Positions 1 through 5,010 of a stretch of 6,878 bases of DNA are shown piece after piece. Each line of letters begins with the position of its first letter. Position 1 is the stretch's first letter. The notes beneath the pieces were generated by a model. It did no database searches. It saw only the letters and a program-made list of their open reading frames with translations, and had not been told where the DNA came from. The stretch spans positions 1 to 6,878 of the forward strand of contig DATIHM010000079.1 of assembly GCA_035480695.1 (NCBI GenBank). The letters run 5' to 3'. Source of the DNA: DATBED01 sp035480695. Its GTDB lineage: Bacteria > Patescibacteriota > Saccharimonadia > Saccharimonadales > UBA4665. Made by a program: the position numbers and the translations under genes.

Positions 1-1
1 T

Positions 2-709
2 ACCAATTCCCTGAATAACGCTGTGGTGTTCGACAAGCAAGTCGCCTCGCCCAATACCAACCCGAAGAGCCGATTCACCGAAACAGTCATAGAGGTAGAA
101 TGTGCCAACGGCGCGCCCAAGAAGCCCAGCAGCGGCATGGCGGTCACGGGGATTAGCTGTTCCGGCGGAGGTAGTGTCACTTATCTGGGTGCCAAGACCT
201 TCAGCAGCTCTACTAGTGGGCGGACGCCGACCAGCAACGGTGGCGTCGGGTCGGGCGGTTCCGGGTCCAGTTCGAGCGGCTCGAGCTCAAGCACCGGCAG
301 CACCAGCGGCGGCAAGTCGAACGTGCCGCAGCCTATCACCGCGCCAATCCCAGCCGCCCAACCAGACCCGGCTATCAAGTGCACCGCGCCCACTACCAAC
401 AGCGGTGGCAGCAGCACCACCTCGAGTAGCAAAAACACCGGTAGCAGCACCTGCTGCACGACCAGCCAGTGCGACCTGATTGCCAAATACGTCAACCCGA
501 CAATCAATCTGCTGGCCGCCGTTTTCGGAACGATAGCCGTTCTGTCTATAATAATCGGGGGAATCAATTTTTCCACGTCCGAGGGCGACCCGCAAAAGGC
601 CGGCCGCGCCAAGCAGCGCATAACAAATACCGTAATCGCCCTGGTGGCGTTCATTTTCTTCTATGCCTTCTTGCAGTTCCTGATTCCAGGAGGATTATTT
701 AACAAATAA
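2..709 (+). CDS. Long pilin-tailed surface protein, 5' end outside the window
   Basis: The frame is open to the left edge, so the protein is N-terminally incomplete; 235 residues are visible. The GTG codons at 23 and 26 are internal and I do not take either as the start. The visible part has a Thr/Asn-rich segment with scattered cysteines, then a low-complexity Ser/Gly/Thr linker (nt about 200-320), a Pro-rich stretch, a second Ser-rich stretch, and a C-C-x4-C cluster (nt about 450-472). The last 75 or so residues form two membrane helices (nt about 500-570 and 630-690) separated by a short loop with G-D-P-Q-K-A, matching the five compact paralogs downstream. Inference: a pilin-like T4SS component carrying a long flexible extracellular domain, perhaps a minor or tip subunit. 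It could also be a surface protein that merely shares the membrane module. Its stop is 4 nt before the next start. Confidence 0.8.
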   Translation, partial: TNSLNNAVVFDKQVASPNTNPKSRFTETVIEVECANGAPKKPSSGMAVTGISCSGGGSVTYLGAKTFSSSTSGRTPTSNGGVGSGGSGSSSSGSSSSTGSTSGGKSNVPQPITAPIPAAQPDPAIKCTAPTTNSGGSSTTSSSKNTGSSTCCTTSQCDLIAKYVNPTINLLAAVFGTIAVLSIIIGGINFSTSEGDPQKAGRAKQRITNTVIALVAFIFFYAFLQFLIPGGLFNK

Positions 710-713
710 AGCC

Positions 714-1106
714 ATGATAATAGAAAAACTTTTCAGCCAATTCGCCGCCTCACCCGCAGGATGTGAGAAATCCTTCCTGACCTTGCACACCTGGTACCAC
801 TACCTGCCGACAAACGACTTTAATAAGGGCTGCGACGTTATCAAGTTCACATTATTTCCCGTAGGCGGCGTCAAGTCTGACGTGCCGCTGGTGCTGGCGG
901 CCGTTATAGATGACCTGCTACAGATTGCCGGCCTGGTCGCGCTGGGATTCGTCATCGTCGGCGCCATCAAATACATAGGCAGCCAAGGCAGTCCGGACGC
1001 AACGGCCAGCGCCCAAGGCACTGTCATCAACGCGTTGATTGGGCTGGCAATCGCCATCACCGGCGTCGTCTTCGTCAACTTTATTGGAAACACATTAGGT
1101 AAATAA
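714..1106 (+). CDS. T4SS pilin-like protein, array copy 2
   Basis: 130 aa. Two hydrophobic segments (residues about 68-88 and 103-125) flank a loop reading G-A-I-K-Y-I-G-S-x-G, the signature shared through the array. Cysteines 17 and 40 lie before the first helix. There is no classical cleavable signal peptide: the N-terminus is mixed and amphipathic, unlike copies 4-6, so insertion may use the first helix as anchor. The ATG lies 4 nt after the previous stop. The only strong Shine-Dalgarno-like string (AGGAGG, 688-693) is 20 nt away, so translation is probably coupled to the gene before. Family knowledge: VirB2/TrbC-like pilins have two helices and assemble in the inner membrane before polymerising. 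Assignment to this family rests on topology, loop signature and tandem context; the exact role is inferred. Confidence 0.8.
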   Translation: MIIEKLFSQFAASPAGCEKSFLTLHTWYHYLPTNDFNKGCDVIKFTLFPVGGVKSDVPLVLAAVIDDLLQIAGLVALGFVIVGAIKYIGSQGSPDATASAQGTVINALIGLAIAITGVVFVNFIGNTLGK

Positions 1107-1108
1107 AG

Positions 1109-1411
1109 ATGGTAGAACCGATCCACGTAGTAGCGGCCCTCACCAAGGTTTGCGGCAGCAGTGGCGGCTGTGGCCTACCGACCTCAGCGGCCAGCCATTC
1201 CGCCGTCCAGACCATCTTGAGCATCGTCTTCGGGCTGGTTGGCGCGCTGGCACTGTTAATGATTACCCTTTCCGGCCTGCGCTATATAACATCGGCCGGC
1301 AACCCCGATAAAGCTGGCAAGGCGCGCGAGGCTTTGATATATTCCCTGGTCGGCCTGGCCATTGCGCTTACAGCCGAAGCAATAGTTAATTTCGTGGTAA
1401 ACCGCGTATGA
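1109..1411 (+). CDS. T4SS pilin-like protein, array copy 3 (shortest)
   Basis: 100 aa, the shortest member and close to the bare pilin module. Helices lie at residues about 33-56 and 76-98, with the loop S-G-L-R-Y-I-T-S-A-G between them and C-terminal N-R-V, as in copy 4. Cysteines 15 and 21 are five residues apart in a glycine-rich patch, a tight potential disulfide. No long signal peptide is seen, only a modestly hydrophobic N-terminus. The start is 2 nt after the preceding stop, with a weak AGG at 1097-1099 as the only ribosome-binding hint. The stop TGA (1409-1411) overlaps the next ATG as ATGA, indicating translational coupling. Role as for the other array members: candidate pilin subunit of a T4SS-like machine. 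Confidence 0.8.
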   Translation: MVEPIHVVAALTKVCGSSGGCGLPTSAASHSAVQTILSIVFGLVGALALLMITLSGLRYITSAGNPDKAGKAREALIYSLVGLAIALTAEAIVNFVVNRV

Positions 1412-1812
1412 TACGTAGATTACTCCTCAGCTTAAGTCTGATTGGCACGATGATGCTGGCCGCACCGGTGCCGGCGCACGCCTATAACCTCTTCGGTGGC
1501 GTTGACTGTAGCAAGGCTGCCAACTCGACTGTCTGCCACGACAAAGGCAAAAACACCAATCCGCTGTCGGGAGGCAACAGCCTGTTGCTTAAAATCACCA
1601 ACATCATCGCCTACATCGCCGGCGCAGCCGCCGTAATCGTCATACTAGTCGGCGCCATCAGGTTCATAACGGCCGGCAGCGATACCAGTAAAGGAGGCCG
1701 CGTCGACGCTGACGTCGAAAACGCCCGGCGCTCCATCGCCAGCGCGCTTATAGGATTGGTTATTATAGTGTTGGCTAAACTCATCATCACCTACTTGGTG
1801 AACAGGGTATAA
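1408..1812 (+). CDS. T4SS pilin-like protein with signal peptide, array copy 4
   Basis: 134 aa. A clear signal peptide (M-I-R-R, hydrophobic core, A-H-A cleavage near residue 25) leaves a short exported segment with cysteines 34 and 43. Two helices follow (about 63-85 and 110-132). The loop starts with the family signature G-A-I-R-F-I-T-A-G but is longer and more charged than in the siblings (residues about 91-108, rich in D, R and K). That makes this copy an outlier at its cytoplasmic face. The start overlaps the previous stop by four bases (ATGA). C-terminal N-R-V matches copy 3. Candidate pilin-like subunit; the longer loop could mark a different contact surface, which is inference. Confidence 0.82.
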   Translation: MIRRLLLSLSLIGTMMLAAPVPAHAYNLFGGVDCSKAANSTVCHDKGKNTNPLSGGNSLLLKITNIIAYIAGAAAVIVILVGAIRFITAGSDTSKGGRVDADVENARRSIASALIGLVIIVLAKLIITYLVNRV

Positions 1813-1825
1813 TCAAGGAGAAACT

Positions 1826-2212
1826 ATGCGCAGATTAATACTTAACATCATCGTGGCATTAAGCTTGGCGATTCCGGTTTTGGCCACCCCGCTGCCGGCT
1901 TTTGCCTGCGCAGCGGGCAACAGCTCCGAAGGACAGACCCTGCAAGGGATAAACCAGAGCGGCTGCGACGATAAAGGCGTGCAAAAGGTAATACATGCCG
2001 CGGTCAACATCCTCAGCTTAGTTGTCGGCGCGCTGGCCGTCATCATGATTATCCTGGCAGGGTTCAAATACATTACCTCGGGGGGCGAACAGCAGGCAGT
2101 GGCCAATGCTAAAAGTACGCTGGTTTATGCCCTGGTCGGCGTGGCTGTCGCCGCCTTGGCCCAGATTTTGGTCCACTTCGTGCTCTTCCAGACGCAAAAG
2201 GCGGCGGGCTAG
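1826..2212 (+). CDS. T4SS pilin-like protein with signal peptide, array copy 5
   Basis: 128 aa. The signal peptide begins M-R-R, has a long hydrophobic core and an A-F-A site before Cys28. That cysteine would be the first mature residue, but A-F-A-C is not a good lipobox, so a lipoprotein is unlikely. Cys47 is the partner. Helices lie at about 58-80 and 98-120, with loop G-F-K-Y-I-T-S-G-G. A good Shine-Dalgarno (AAGGAG, 1815-1820) sits 5 nt before the ATG, unlike copies 2-4. DNA identity to copy 6 is patchy but striking, with 18 identical bases at 2036-2053 versus 2541-2558, suggesting a fairly recent duplication. Candidate major or alternative pilin. Confidence 0.83.
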   Translation: MRRLILNIIVALSLAIPVLATPLPAFACAAGNSSEGQTLQGINQSGCDDKGVQKVIHAAVNILSLVVGALAVIMIILAGFKYITSGGEQQAVANAKSTLVYALVGVAVAALAQILVHFVLFQTQKAAG

Positions 2213-2213
2213 C

Positions 2214-2242
2214 TTGATTCCGTGCCAGGCATGTAGTATAAG
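2214..2242 (+). promoter_or_regulatory. Candidate promoter for pilin copy 6
   Basis: TTGATT (2214-2219), a 17-nt spacer, then TATAAG (2237-2242) lie in the only sizeable gap of the array (61 nt). The match is four of six at -35 and five of six at -10. The predicted start near 2249 gives a leader of about 25 nt with an AAAGG ribosome site at 2264-2268. It would let copy 6 be expressed apart from the upstream operon. Prediction by eye only. Confidence 0.45.
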
Positions 2243-2273
2243 TAAACATAAGCGTATATAAAGAAAGGTTTAT

Positions 2274-2717
2274 ATGATTCAAAAAATAAAAAGCTATCTG
2301 TTGATGATTAGCGGGGCATTAATACTCGCCCTGCCCGTGGCTGTTCCGGCCATGGTTTCGGCCCAGGTTTGTAATGGCGGGGGTAACACCATAGGTGACA
2401 ATGTTTCGGCTGGCGCCAATGGGGCCGCTACCGGGAACAACACTTCAGACTGTACTTCAGGGACGGGTGTAAACGATACCTCAGTCACTACCATAGCTAA
2501 CAAAGTCGTGAATATCTTCTCGCTGGTGGTCGGTGCTATCGCCGTCATCATGATTATCGTCGGCGGTTTCCGGTACATCACCTCCGGGGGCAGTTCCGAC
2601 AAGATCGGCAGCGCCAAGAACACGCTTATCTACGCCATCGTCGGCCTGATAATCGTCGCCCTGGCCCAGATAATCGTCCACTTCGTGCTGAACCGCACAA
2701 ACGCGGCCGTCCAATAG
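2274..2717 (+). CDS. T4SS pilin-like protein with signal peptide, array copy 6 (last)
   Basis: 147 aa. The N-terminus (M-I-Q-K-I-K-S) plus hydrophobic core ends near V-S-A at residue 30, a plausible signal peptidase I site. The exported segment is Gly/Asn/Thr-rich with cysteines 33 and 60, the widest spacing in the array. Helices lie at about 77-99 and 118-140 around the loop G-F-R-Y-I-T-S-G-G. The second helix and its flank (A-Q-I-I-V-H-F-V-L) nearly repeat copy 5. The ATG has an AAAGG site 5 nt upstream and its own candidate promoter. A strong hairpin terminator follows 17 nt after the stop, so this is the end of the operon. The isolated promoter makes it the best candidate in the array for independently controlled pilin; that is inference. 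Confidence 0.83.
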   Translation: MIQKIKSYLLMISGALILALPVAVPAMVSAQVCNGGGNTIGDNVSAGANGAATGNNTSDCTSGTGVNDTSVTTIANKVVNIFSLVVGAIAVIMIIVGGFRYITSGGSSDKIGSAKNTLIYAIVGLIIVALAQIIVHFVLNRTNAAVQ

Positions 2718-2734
2718 ACACCTCCCTTACCACC

Positions 2735-2760
2735 AAAAAGAGCCCCGAGGGGCTCTTTTT
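2735..2760. terminator. Bidirectional intrinsic terminator between pilin array and hsp20
   Basis: An 11-bp stem (AAAAAGAGCCC paired with GGGCTCTTTTT) encloses the tetraloop CGAG at 2746-2749. The stem ends in T5 on the + strand and, because of the A5 on the left, in T5 on the - strand. It lies 17 nt after the pilin stop and 17 nt after the hsp20 stop, so one hairpin can end both convergent transcripts. Confidence 0.9.
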
Positions 2761-2777
2761 GAATTCCAACTCTTTAA

Positions 2778-3263
2778 CTAGAGGACTTGGATTTTCTTGA
2801 CCGTATCCTGCTGCACTTTGCCGAAGCTGATAGTCAGCACACCGTCTTTCAGGACGGCTTCGATTTCTTCTTCTTTGACGGGAACGGGCAGGGCGATGGA
2901 GCGGCTGAACTCGCCCCAGTAGCATTCCTGCAAGAAGTAGTTCTCGACGCCTTCTTCAGTGCCGGAGCTCAGCGTGCCGCGGATGGTCAGTTGGTTGTCG
3001 GAAATGCTGACATCGAGGTCGTTCTTGTTCACGCCGGCGGTGCGGGCCTTGACGATCAGTTTCTCGCGGGTCTCATAAACGTCGACGGCCAGCTGGCCAG
3101 GGACATTATCGTCTTCATCCCATTCATCTTCAGCAACAGGGGCAGCGGCGGCTTGGCCGGCTGCATCATCAGCAGCAGGCGCAGGAGCGTCATCGCCCAA
3201 AAAGGCGGCAGTTAATTCATCTTCCTCTAATAAGAGATCATCGTCGCGGTTGCGTCGCGCCAT
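2778..3263 (-). CDS. Small heat shock protein, Hsp20/alpha-crystallin family
   Basis: 161 aa. An ATP-independent holdase chaperone that binds unfolding proteins in the cytoplasm. Residues 1-52 are a disordered, very acidic and Ala-rich arm with D/E clusters at 7-16 and 45-52. The alpha-crystallin domain runs from about 56 to 148. Signatures are the aromatic Y-W-G-E-F-S-R-S-I-A-L-P at 115-126 and L-K-D-G-V-L-T-I-S-F at 138-147. A C-terminal I-Q-V (158-160) is the I-x-[IV] motif that docks into neighbouring subunits in sHSP oligomers. Start choice: ATG with GGAGGG (complement of 3272-3277) 8 nt upstream. It is convergent with the pilin operon and divergent from comF. The strongly acidic arm is longer in D/E than usual for bacterial Hsp20 and may affect client binding; that is inference. 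Confidence 0.95.
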   Translation of the reverse strand: MARRNRDDDLLLEEDELTAAFLGDDAPAPAADDAAGQAAAAPVAEDEWDEDDNVPGQLAVDVYETREKLIVKARTAGVNKNDLDVSISDNQLTIRGTLSSGTEEGVENYFLQECYWGEFSRSIALPVPVKEEEIEAVLKDGVLTISFGKVQQDTVKKIQVL

Positions 3264-3281
3264 AGTTGTTACCCTCCGGGC

Positions 3282-3308
3282 TCTGGATTTTTAGAGTGTT
3301 TATCCAGA
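3282..3308 (-). promoter_or_regulatory. Inverted repeat in the hsp20 leader (operator or RNA hairpin)
   Basis: A perfect 7-bp inverted repeat, TCTGGAT-N13-ATCCAGA, ends 4 nt before the hsp20 ribosome site on the - strand. It does not match CIRCE (TTAGCACTC-N9-GAGTGCTAA). It may be a repressor operator or a leader hairpin close to the ribosome site. The AT-rich 13-nt loop would make a modest hairpin. Confidence 0.4.
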
Positions 3309-3328
3309 TTAAAAAATAGTTAACAGAG

Positions 3329-3357
3329 TTGATTTTTTGTATTAGTAGCAGTATAGC
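3329..3357 (+). promoter_or_regulatory. Candidate promoter for comF
   Basis: TTGATT (3329-3334), a 17-nt spacer and TATAGC (3352-3357). The -35 is identical to the one before pilin copy 6. The predicted transcript start near 3364 precedes both possible comF starts. Its -10 overlaps the -10 proposed for hsp20 on the other strand, so the two may compete. Confidence 0.35.
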
Positions 3358-3379
3358 TTAGGTATTCAACGAAGTGCAA
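3350..3379 (-). promoter_or_regulatory. Candidate promoter for hsp20
   Basis: On the - strand TTGCAC (complement of 3374-3379), an 18-nt spacer and TATACT (complement of 3350-3355). It would give a leader of about 80 nt carrying the inverted repeat at 3282-3308. The -10 is five of six, the -35 weak. Confidence 0.3.
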
Positions 3380-3417
3380 TGGGATGTGCTACTTATTTAC
3401 AACACATTAATAACAAC

Positions 3418-4050
3418 ATGAGCATTTTGGATCGGCTGGCCGGTTGGCCGGCGCCTCACGACTGTTTGGGCTGCGGTGTCGAGGGCTCGCTGCTCTGCGC
3501 GAAATGTTGCGCGCAGCTGCCAAATGCAAGAGTCCCCTTTTCTGCCGACAGCCATTTGTTCGCAATCCGTTCAGCTACGCTTTACCAGGGTGCCGCGAAG
3601 GATTTGCTGTGGCGGCTGAAGTCGGGCGGTGCCCAAGAGGCCGCCCGTGTCATGGCTCACCAGATGTCCAAGCTGGTTCCAGCCGGAACTGGAGCCGTGA
3701 TCGTCCCAGTCCCTACCGCGACTTCGCGCGTGCGCCAGCGCGGCTACGACCAGGCCAAGTTGCTGGCGCGCCACCTCTCCAAGTTGACCGCCCTTCCCTG
3801 CTCCTACCTGCTTGCTCGCCACGGGCAGGTTCACCAGGTCGGCGCCCACCGCAAAACGCGGCTGGAGCAACTTGGTAATGCCCTCCGTGTCCGTAAGCCG
3901 TCGGCCGTGCGTGGGTCGCACATTATCCTGGTCGACGACGTCACCACCACCGGCGCCACTTTGGAAACCGCTGCTAATATCCTGAAACAGGCCGGTGCGG
4001 CCAGAGTCGAGGCCATCACCTTCGCTTACGCTCCCCGGGATTTTGATTAG
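3418..4050 (+). CDS. comF: ComF-family phosphoribosyltransferase (competence protein)
   Basis: 210 aa from this start. ComF proteins are cytoplasmic PRTase-fold proteins needed for natural DNA uptake in competent bacteria. Here an N-terminal zinc-binding module has C16-x2-C19 and C27-x2-C30. V-P-V-P at 96-99 leads to the conserved R-Q-R-G-Y-D-Q-A (107-114), and the PRPP loop I-L-V-D-D-V-T-T-T-G-A-T spans 170-181. An in-frame ATG at 3379 would add 13 residues (M-G-C-A-T-Y-L...). I prefer 3418 because M-S-I-L-D-R-L then places the first Cys pair at the usual distance, but neither start has a visible ribosome site. The stop overlaps the stop of the convergent downstream gene by four bases. With a T4SS-like pilin array nearby, a role in DNA uptake is attractive but unproven. 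Confidence 0.92.
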   Translation: MSILDRLAGWPAPHDCLGCGVEGSLLCAKCCAQLPNARVPFSADSHLFAIRSATLYQGAAKDLLWRLKSGGAQEAARVMAHQMSKLVPAGTGAVIVPVPTATSRVRQRGYDQAKLLARHLSKLTALPCSYLLARHGQVHQVGAHRKTRLEQLGNALRVRKPSAVRGSHIILVDDVTTTGATLETAANILKQAGAARVEAITFAYAPRDFD

Positions 4051-4319
4051 ATACGGCTGACTTCAAGCTTGCCGACCCGGGAGTCGATACTGCCTAACCG
4101 GCGCCCATGCTCTTTGAGCTCCCGGCCTTGGTCCTTAATAGCGGCCTTTATTGCTTTAATCTCATCCTCGACATTTTCAAGGTGGCCTTCGATGTTCTGC
4201 AGGCGCACCGGCACACCGGCCAAATCGGCCTGGCCTTCCAAAACCATGTCAATCTTGCTGTCGATTTCTTCCAGCAAGGCGCCGGCATAATGGCTGTTAT
4301 CGTGGTCGGAGCTACCCAT
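4047..4319 (-). CDS. Small coiled-coil protein of unknown function
   Basis: 90 aa, acidic and hydrophilic, with no membrane segment. From about residue 38 onward, hydrophobic residues are spaced in heptads (L-x2-I-E-x2-L-x2-V-x3-I-x2-I) rich in E, K, R, Q and D, ending in L-G-S-I-D-S-R-V-G-K-L-E-V. This predicts one long helix forming a coiled coil. The N-terminal part includes L-L-E-E-I-D-S-K-I-D-M-V-L-E-G-Q, a pattern I recall from small bacterial proteins of unknown function but cannot name. The stop shares four bases with the comF stop, leaving no room for a terminator between them. No ribosome site is seen. A candidate promoter places the transcript start only about 5 nt before the ATG. 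Function unknown. Confidence 0.75.
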   Translation of the reverse strand: MGSSDHDNSHYAGALLEEIDSKIDMVLEGQADLAGVPVRLQNIEGHLENVEDEIKAIKAAIKDQGRELKEHGRRLGSIDSRVGKLEVSRI

Positions 4320-4329
4320 CGAACTTAAA

Positions 4330-4358
4330 AGTATACGCTCGCTCTAGCCCGCAAACAA
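4330..4358 (-). promoter_or_regulatory. Candidate promoter of the coiled-coil gene, nearly leaderless
   Basis: On the - strand TTGTTT (complement of 4353-4358), a 17-nt spacer and TATACT (complement of 4330-4335). The -10 ends 11 nt before the ATG, so the leader would be about 5 nt, consistent with the missing Shine-Dalgarno. Confidence 0.5.
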
Positions 4359-4388
4359 CGCAATTTAATGCGTATTTAATTAAGCAAA

Positions 4389-4414
4389 CTTGGCGGAGAG
4401 GGAGGATTAGAGCC
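4389..4414 (-). repeat. Degenerate tRNA-Ser 3'-end copy, att-like island boundary
   Basis: CTTGGCGGAGAGGG (4389-4402) is identical to 6457-6470, the 3' end of tRNA-Ser(GCU) plus flank. The next 12 bases (A-GGATTAGAGCC) match the tRNA T-arm with one gap and three differences. No D-arm or anticodon arm follows, so this is not a gene. A tRNA 3'-end copy at a distance is the classic footprint of site-specific integration into a tRNA. Confidence 0.65.
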
Positions 4415-4485
4415 TTCAATCCATCATGATAATTAACAAGTACTTGCTTCTAACAAATGGAGCAGTTCCACCGCCATATGCGCGA

Positions 4486-4782
4486 CTACAAGCCTCTCGA
4501 CCTCATGTTATTTATCAGCAGTATTAACAAAAAGAGCATAATTGGTACTAGCCAATTGATGGCGATATTGTACTTTTCCGATGTGACCCTTTTGATGATG
4601 AGCGCCAGATCAAGGCTAACTATCGTGAACAGACCTACAAAGGGCAAAAGTAAAAGAGGTGCGAGACCTATATAAGCTTGGCAACTATCTTGAGTAGGAC
4701 AATATCGATGAAACCACCAGAATTCAACAACCAAACTGATTGCCGTGATTAAGTGTATGACAATCAGGTTGCGTCTTCTCAT
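4486..4782 (-). CDS. Small three-helix membrane protein, orphan
   Basis: 98 aa. After M-R-R-R-N come three strongly hydrophobic segments (residues about 6-24, 38-64 and 76-92). A short loop with C28 and C34 follows helix 1, and a basic loop (K-R-V-T-S-E-K) lies between helices 2 and 3. The positive-inside rule places the N-terminus and the K-R loop in the cytoplasm and the Cys pair outside. A TTG at 4791 would add three residues; I choose the ATG at 4780-4782, which sits 13 nt after a perfect extended -10. There is no ribosome site. Base composition is AT-rich compared with the pilin and comF genes, and the gene lies inside the tRNA-bounded island, so it is probably acquired. I do not recognise a family; possibilities include an immunity or membrane-accessory protein, but nothing in the sequence decides this. 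Confidence 0.6.
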   Translation of the reverse strand: MRRRNLIVIHLITAISLVVEFWWFHRYCPTQDSCQAYIGLAPLLLLPFVGLFTIVSLDLALIIKRVTSEKYNIAINWLVPIMLFLLILLINNMRSRGL

Positions 4783-4795
4783 GGGCTTCAAGGGG

Positions 4796-4804
4796 ATTAT
4801 ATCA
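4796..4804 (-). promoter_or_regulatory. Extended -10 promoter of the orphan membrane protein gene
   Basis: On the - strand TGATATAAT, a perfect extended -10 (TGn-TATAAT). No convincing -35 is present at 16-18 nt. The -10 ends 13 nt before the ATG at 4782, so the leader is about 7 nt and lacks a ribosome site. Confidence 0.5.
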
Positions 4805-4810
4805 AGTTAC

Positions 4811-4880
4811 GGTTGGTTTGAACGTTGTACTATCAGTCCAGGTTGGCGGGGAGGTCGGGACAACGTTCGAACCCTCAACC
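4811..4880. repeat. Imperfect inverted repeat beside tRNA-like sequence
   Basis: The left arm 4811-4828 is the reverse complement of 4860-4880 apart from a few inserted bases; the core GAACGTTGT (4820-4828) pairs perfectly with ACAACGTTC (4860-4868). The 31-nt loop contains part of the tRNA-like scar that starts at 4843. It lies between the divergent membrane-protein and HEPN-like genes, so it may be a regulatory site, a recombination site or both. Confidence 0.4.
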
Positions 4881-4893
4881 TCACCGGAGAGGG
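4843..4893 (-). repeat. Second tRNA 3'-end scar
   Basis: TTGGCGGGGAGG (4843-4854) differs by one base from the tRNA-Ser(GCU) 3' end TTGGCGGAGAGG. After an interruption comes TTCGAACCCTC (4867-4877), a T-arm-like string, and then GGAGAGGG (4886-4893), again found in the tRNA. No upstream tRNA arms can be folded, so this is scar sequence, perhaps two fused fragments. Confidence 0.4.
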
Positions 4894-4899
4894 CGCCAG

Positions 4900-5010
4900 G
4901 ACTACACGAAGAAGGAATGGAAACAGCTCTACAGGCTGTGGTGGGTACTCATGCTGAGGAAGGATCGGGAGCTGAGGAAGAAGGCTCTAAAAGCAGCAAC
5001 CAATCGCTGA
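4900..5010 (+). pseudogene. C-terminal fragment of a small basic protein gene
   Basis: Thirty-six codons read D-Y-T-K-K-E-W-K-Q-L-Y-R-L-W-W, then a basic helix rich in K, R and L, ending in A-A-T-N-R and TGA. The amphipathic, aromatic and basic composition looks like real protein, and 26 of 36 codons end in G or C, like the chromosomal genes and unlike the AT-rich island around it. The frame extends left only through the tRNA-like scar to a TTG at 4825, with no plausible start or ribosome site. I infer the 3' remnant of a host gene cut by recombination. It might instead be an intact short gene starting at a non-standard codon near 4886-4900, where GGAGAGGG resembles a ribosome site. Family not recognised. 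Confidence 0.4.

Noticed and set aside
688..693. AGGAGG as ribosome site for the gene at 714
   Set aside because: It is 20 nt from the ATG, too far for normal use, and it encodes P-G-G of the upstream protein. Coupled reinitiation over the 4-nt gap is simpler.
1808..1813. Perfect TATAAT just before pilin copy 5
   Set aside because: No -35 at a workable distance and no TG extension. A start 6-7 nt downstream would remove the AAGGAG ribosome site. The hexamer arises from the codons of the upstream gene's end.
1901..1912. Lipoprotein signal in pilin copy 5 (Cys28)
   Set aside because: The residues before Cys are A-F-A rather than a lipobox such as L-[AS]-[GA], and Cys28 has a partner Cys47 as in the other copies.
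2787..3215. Long open frame on the + strand opposite hsp20
   Set aside because: It is the antisense of a well-supported Hsp20 gene, lacks start signals and has no recognisable protein features.
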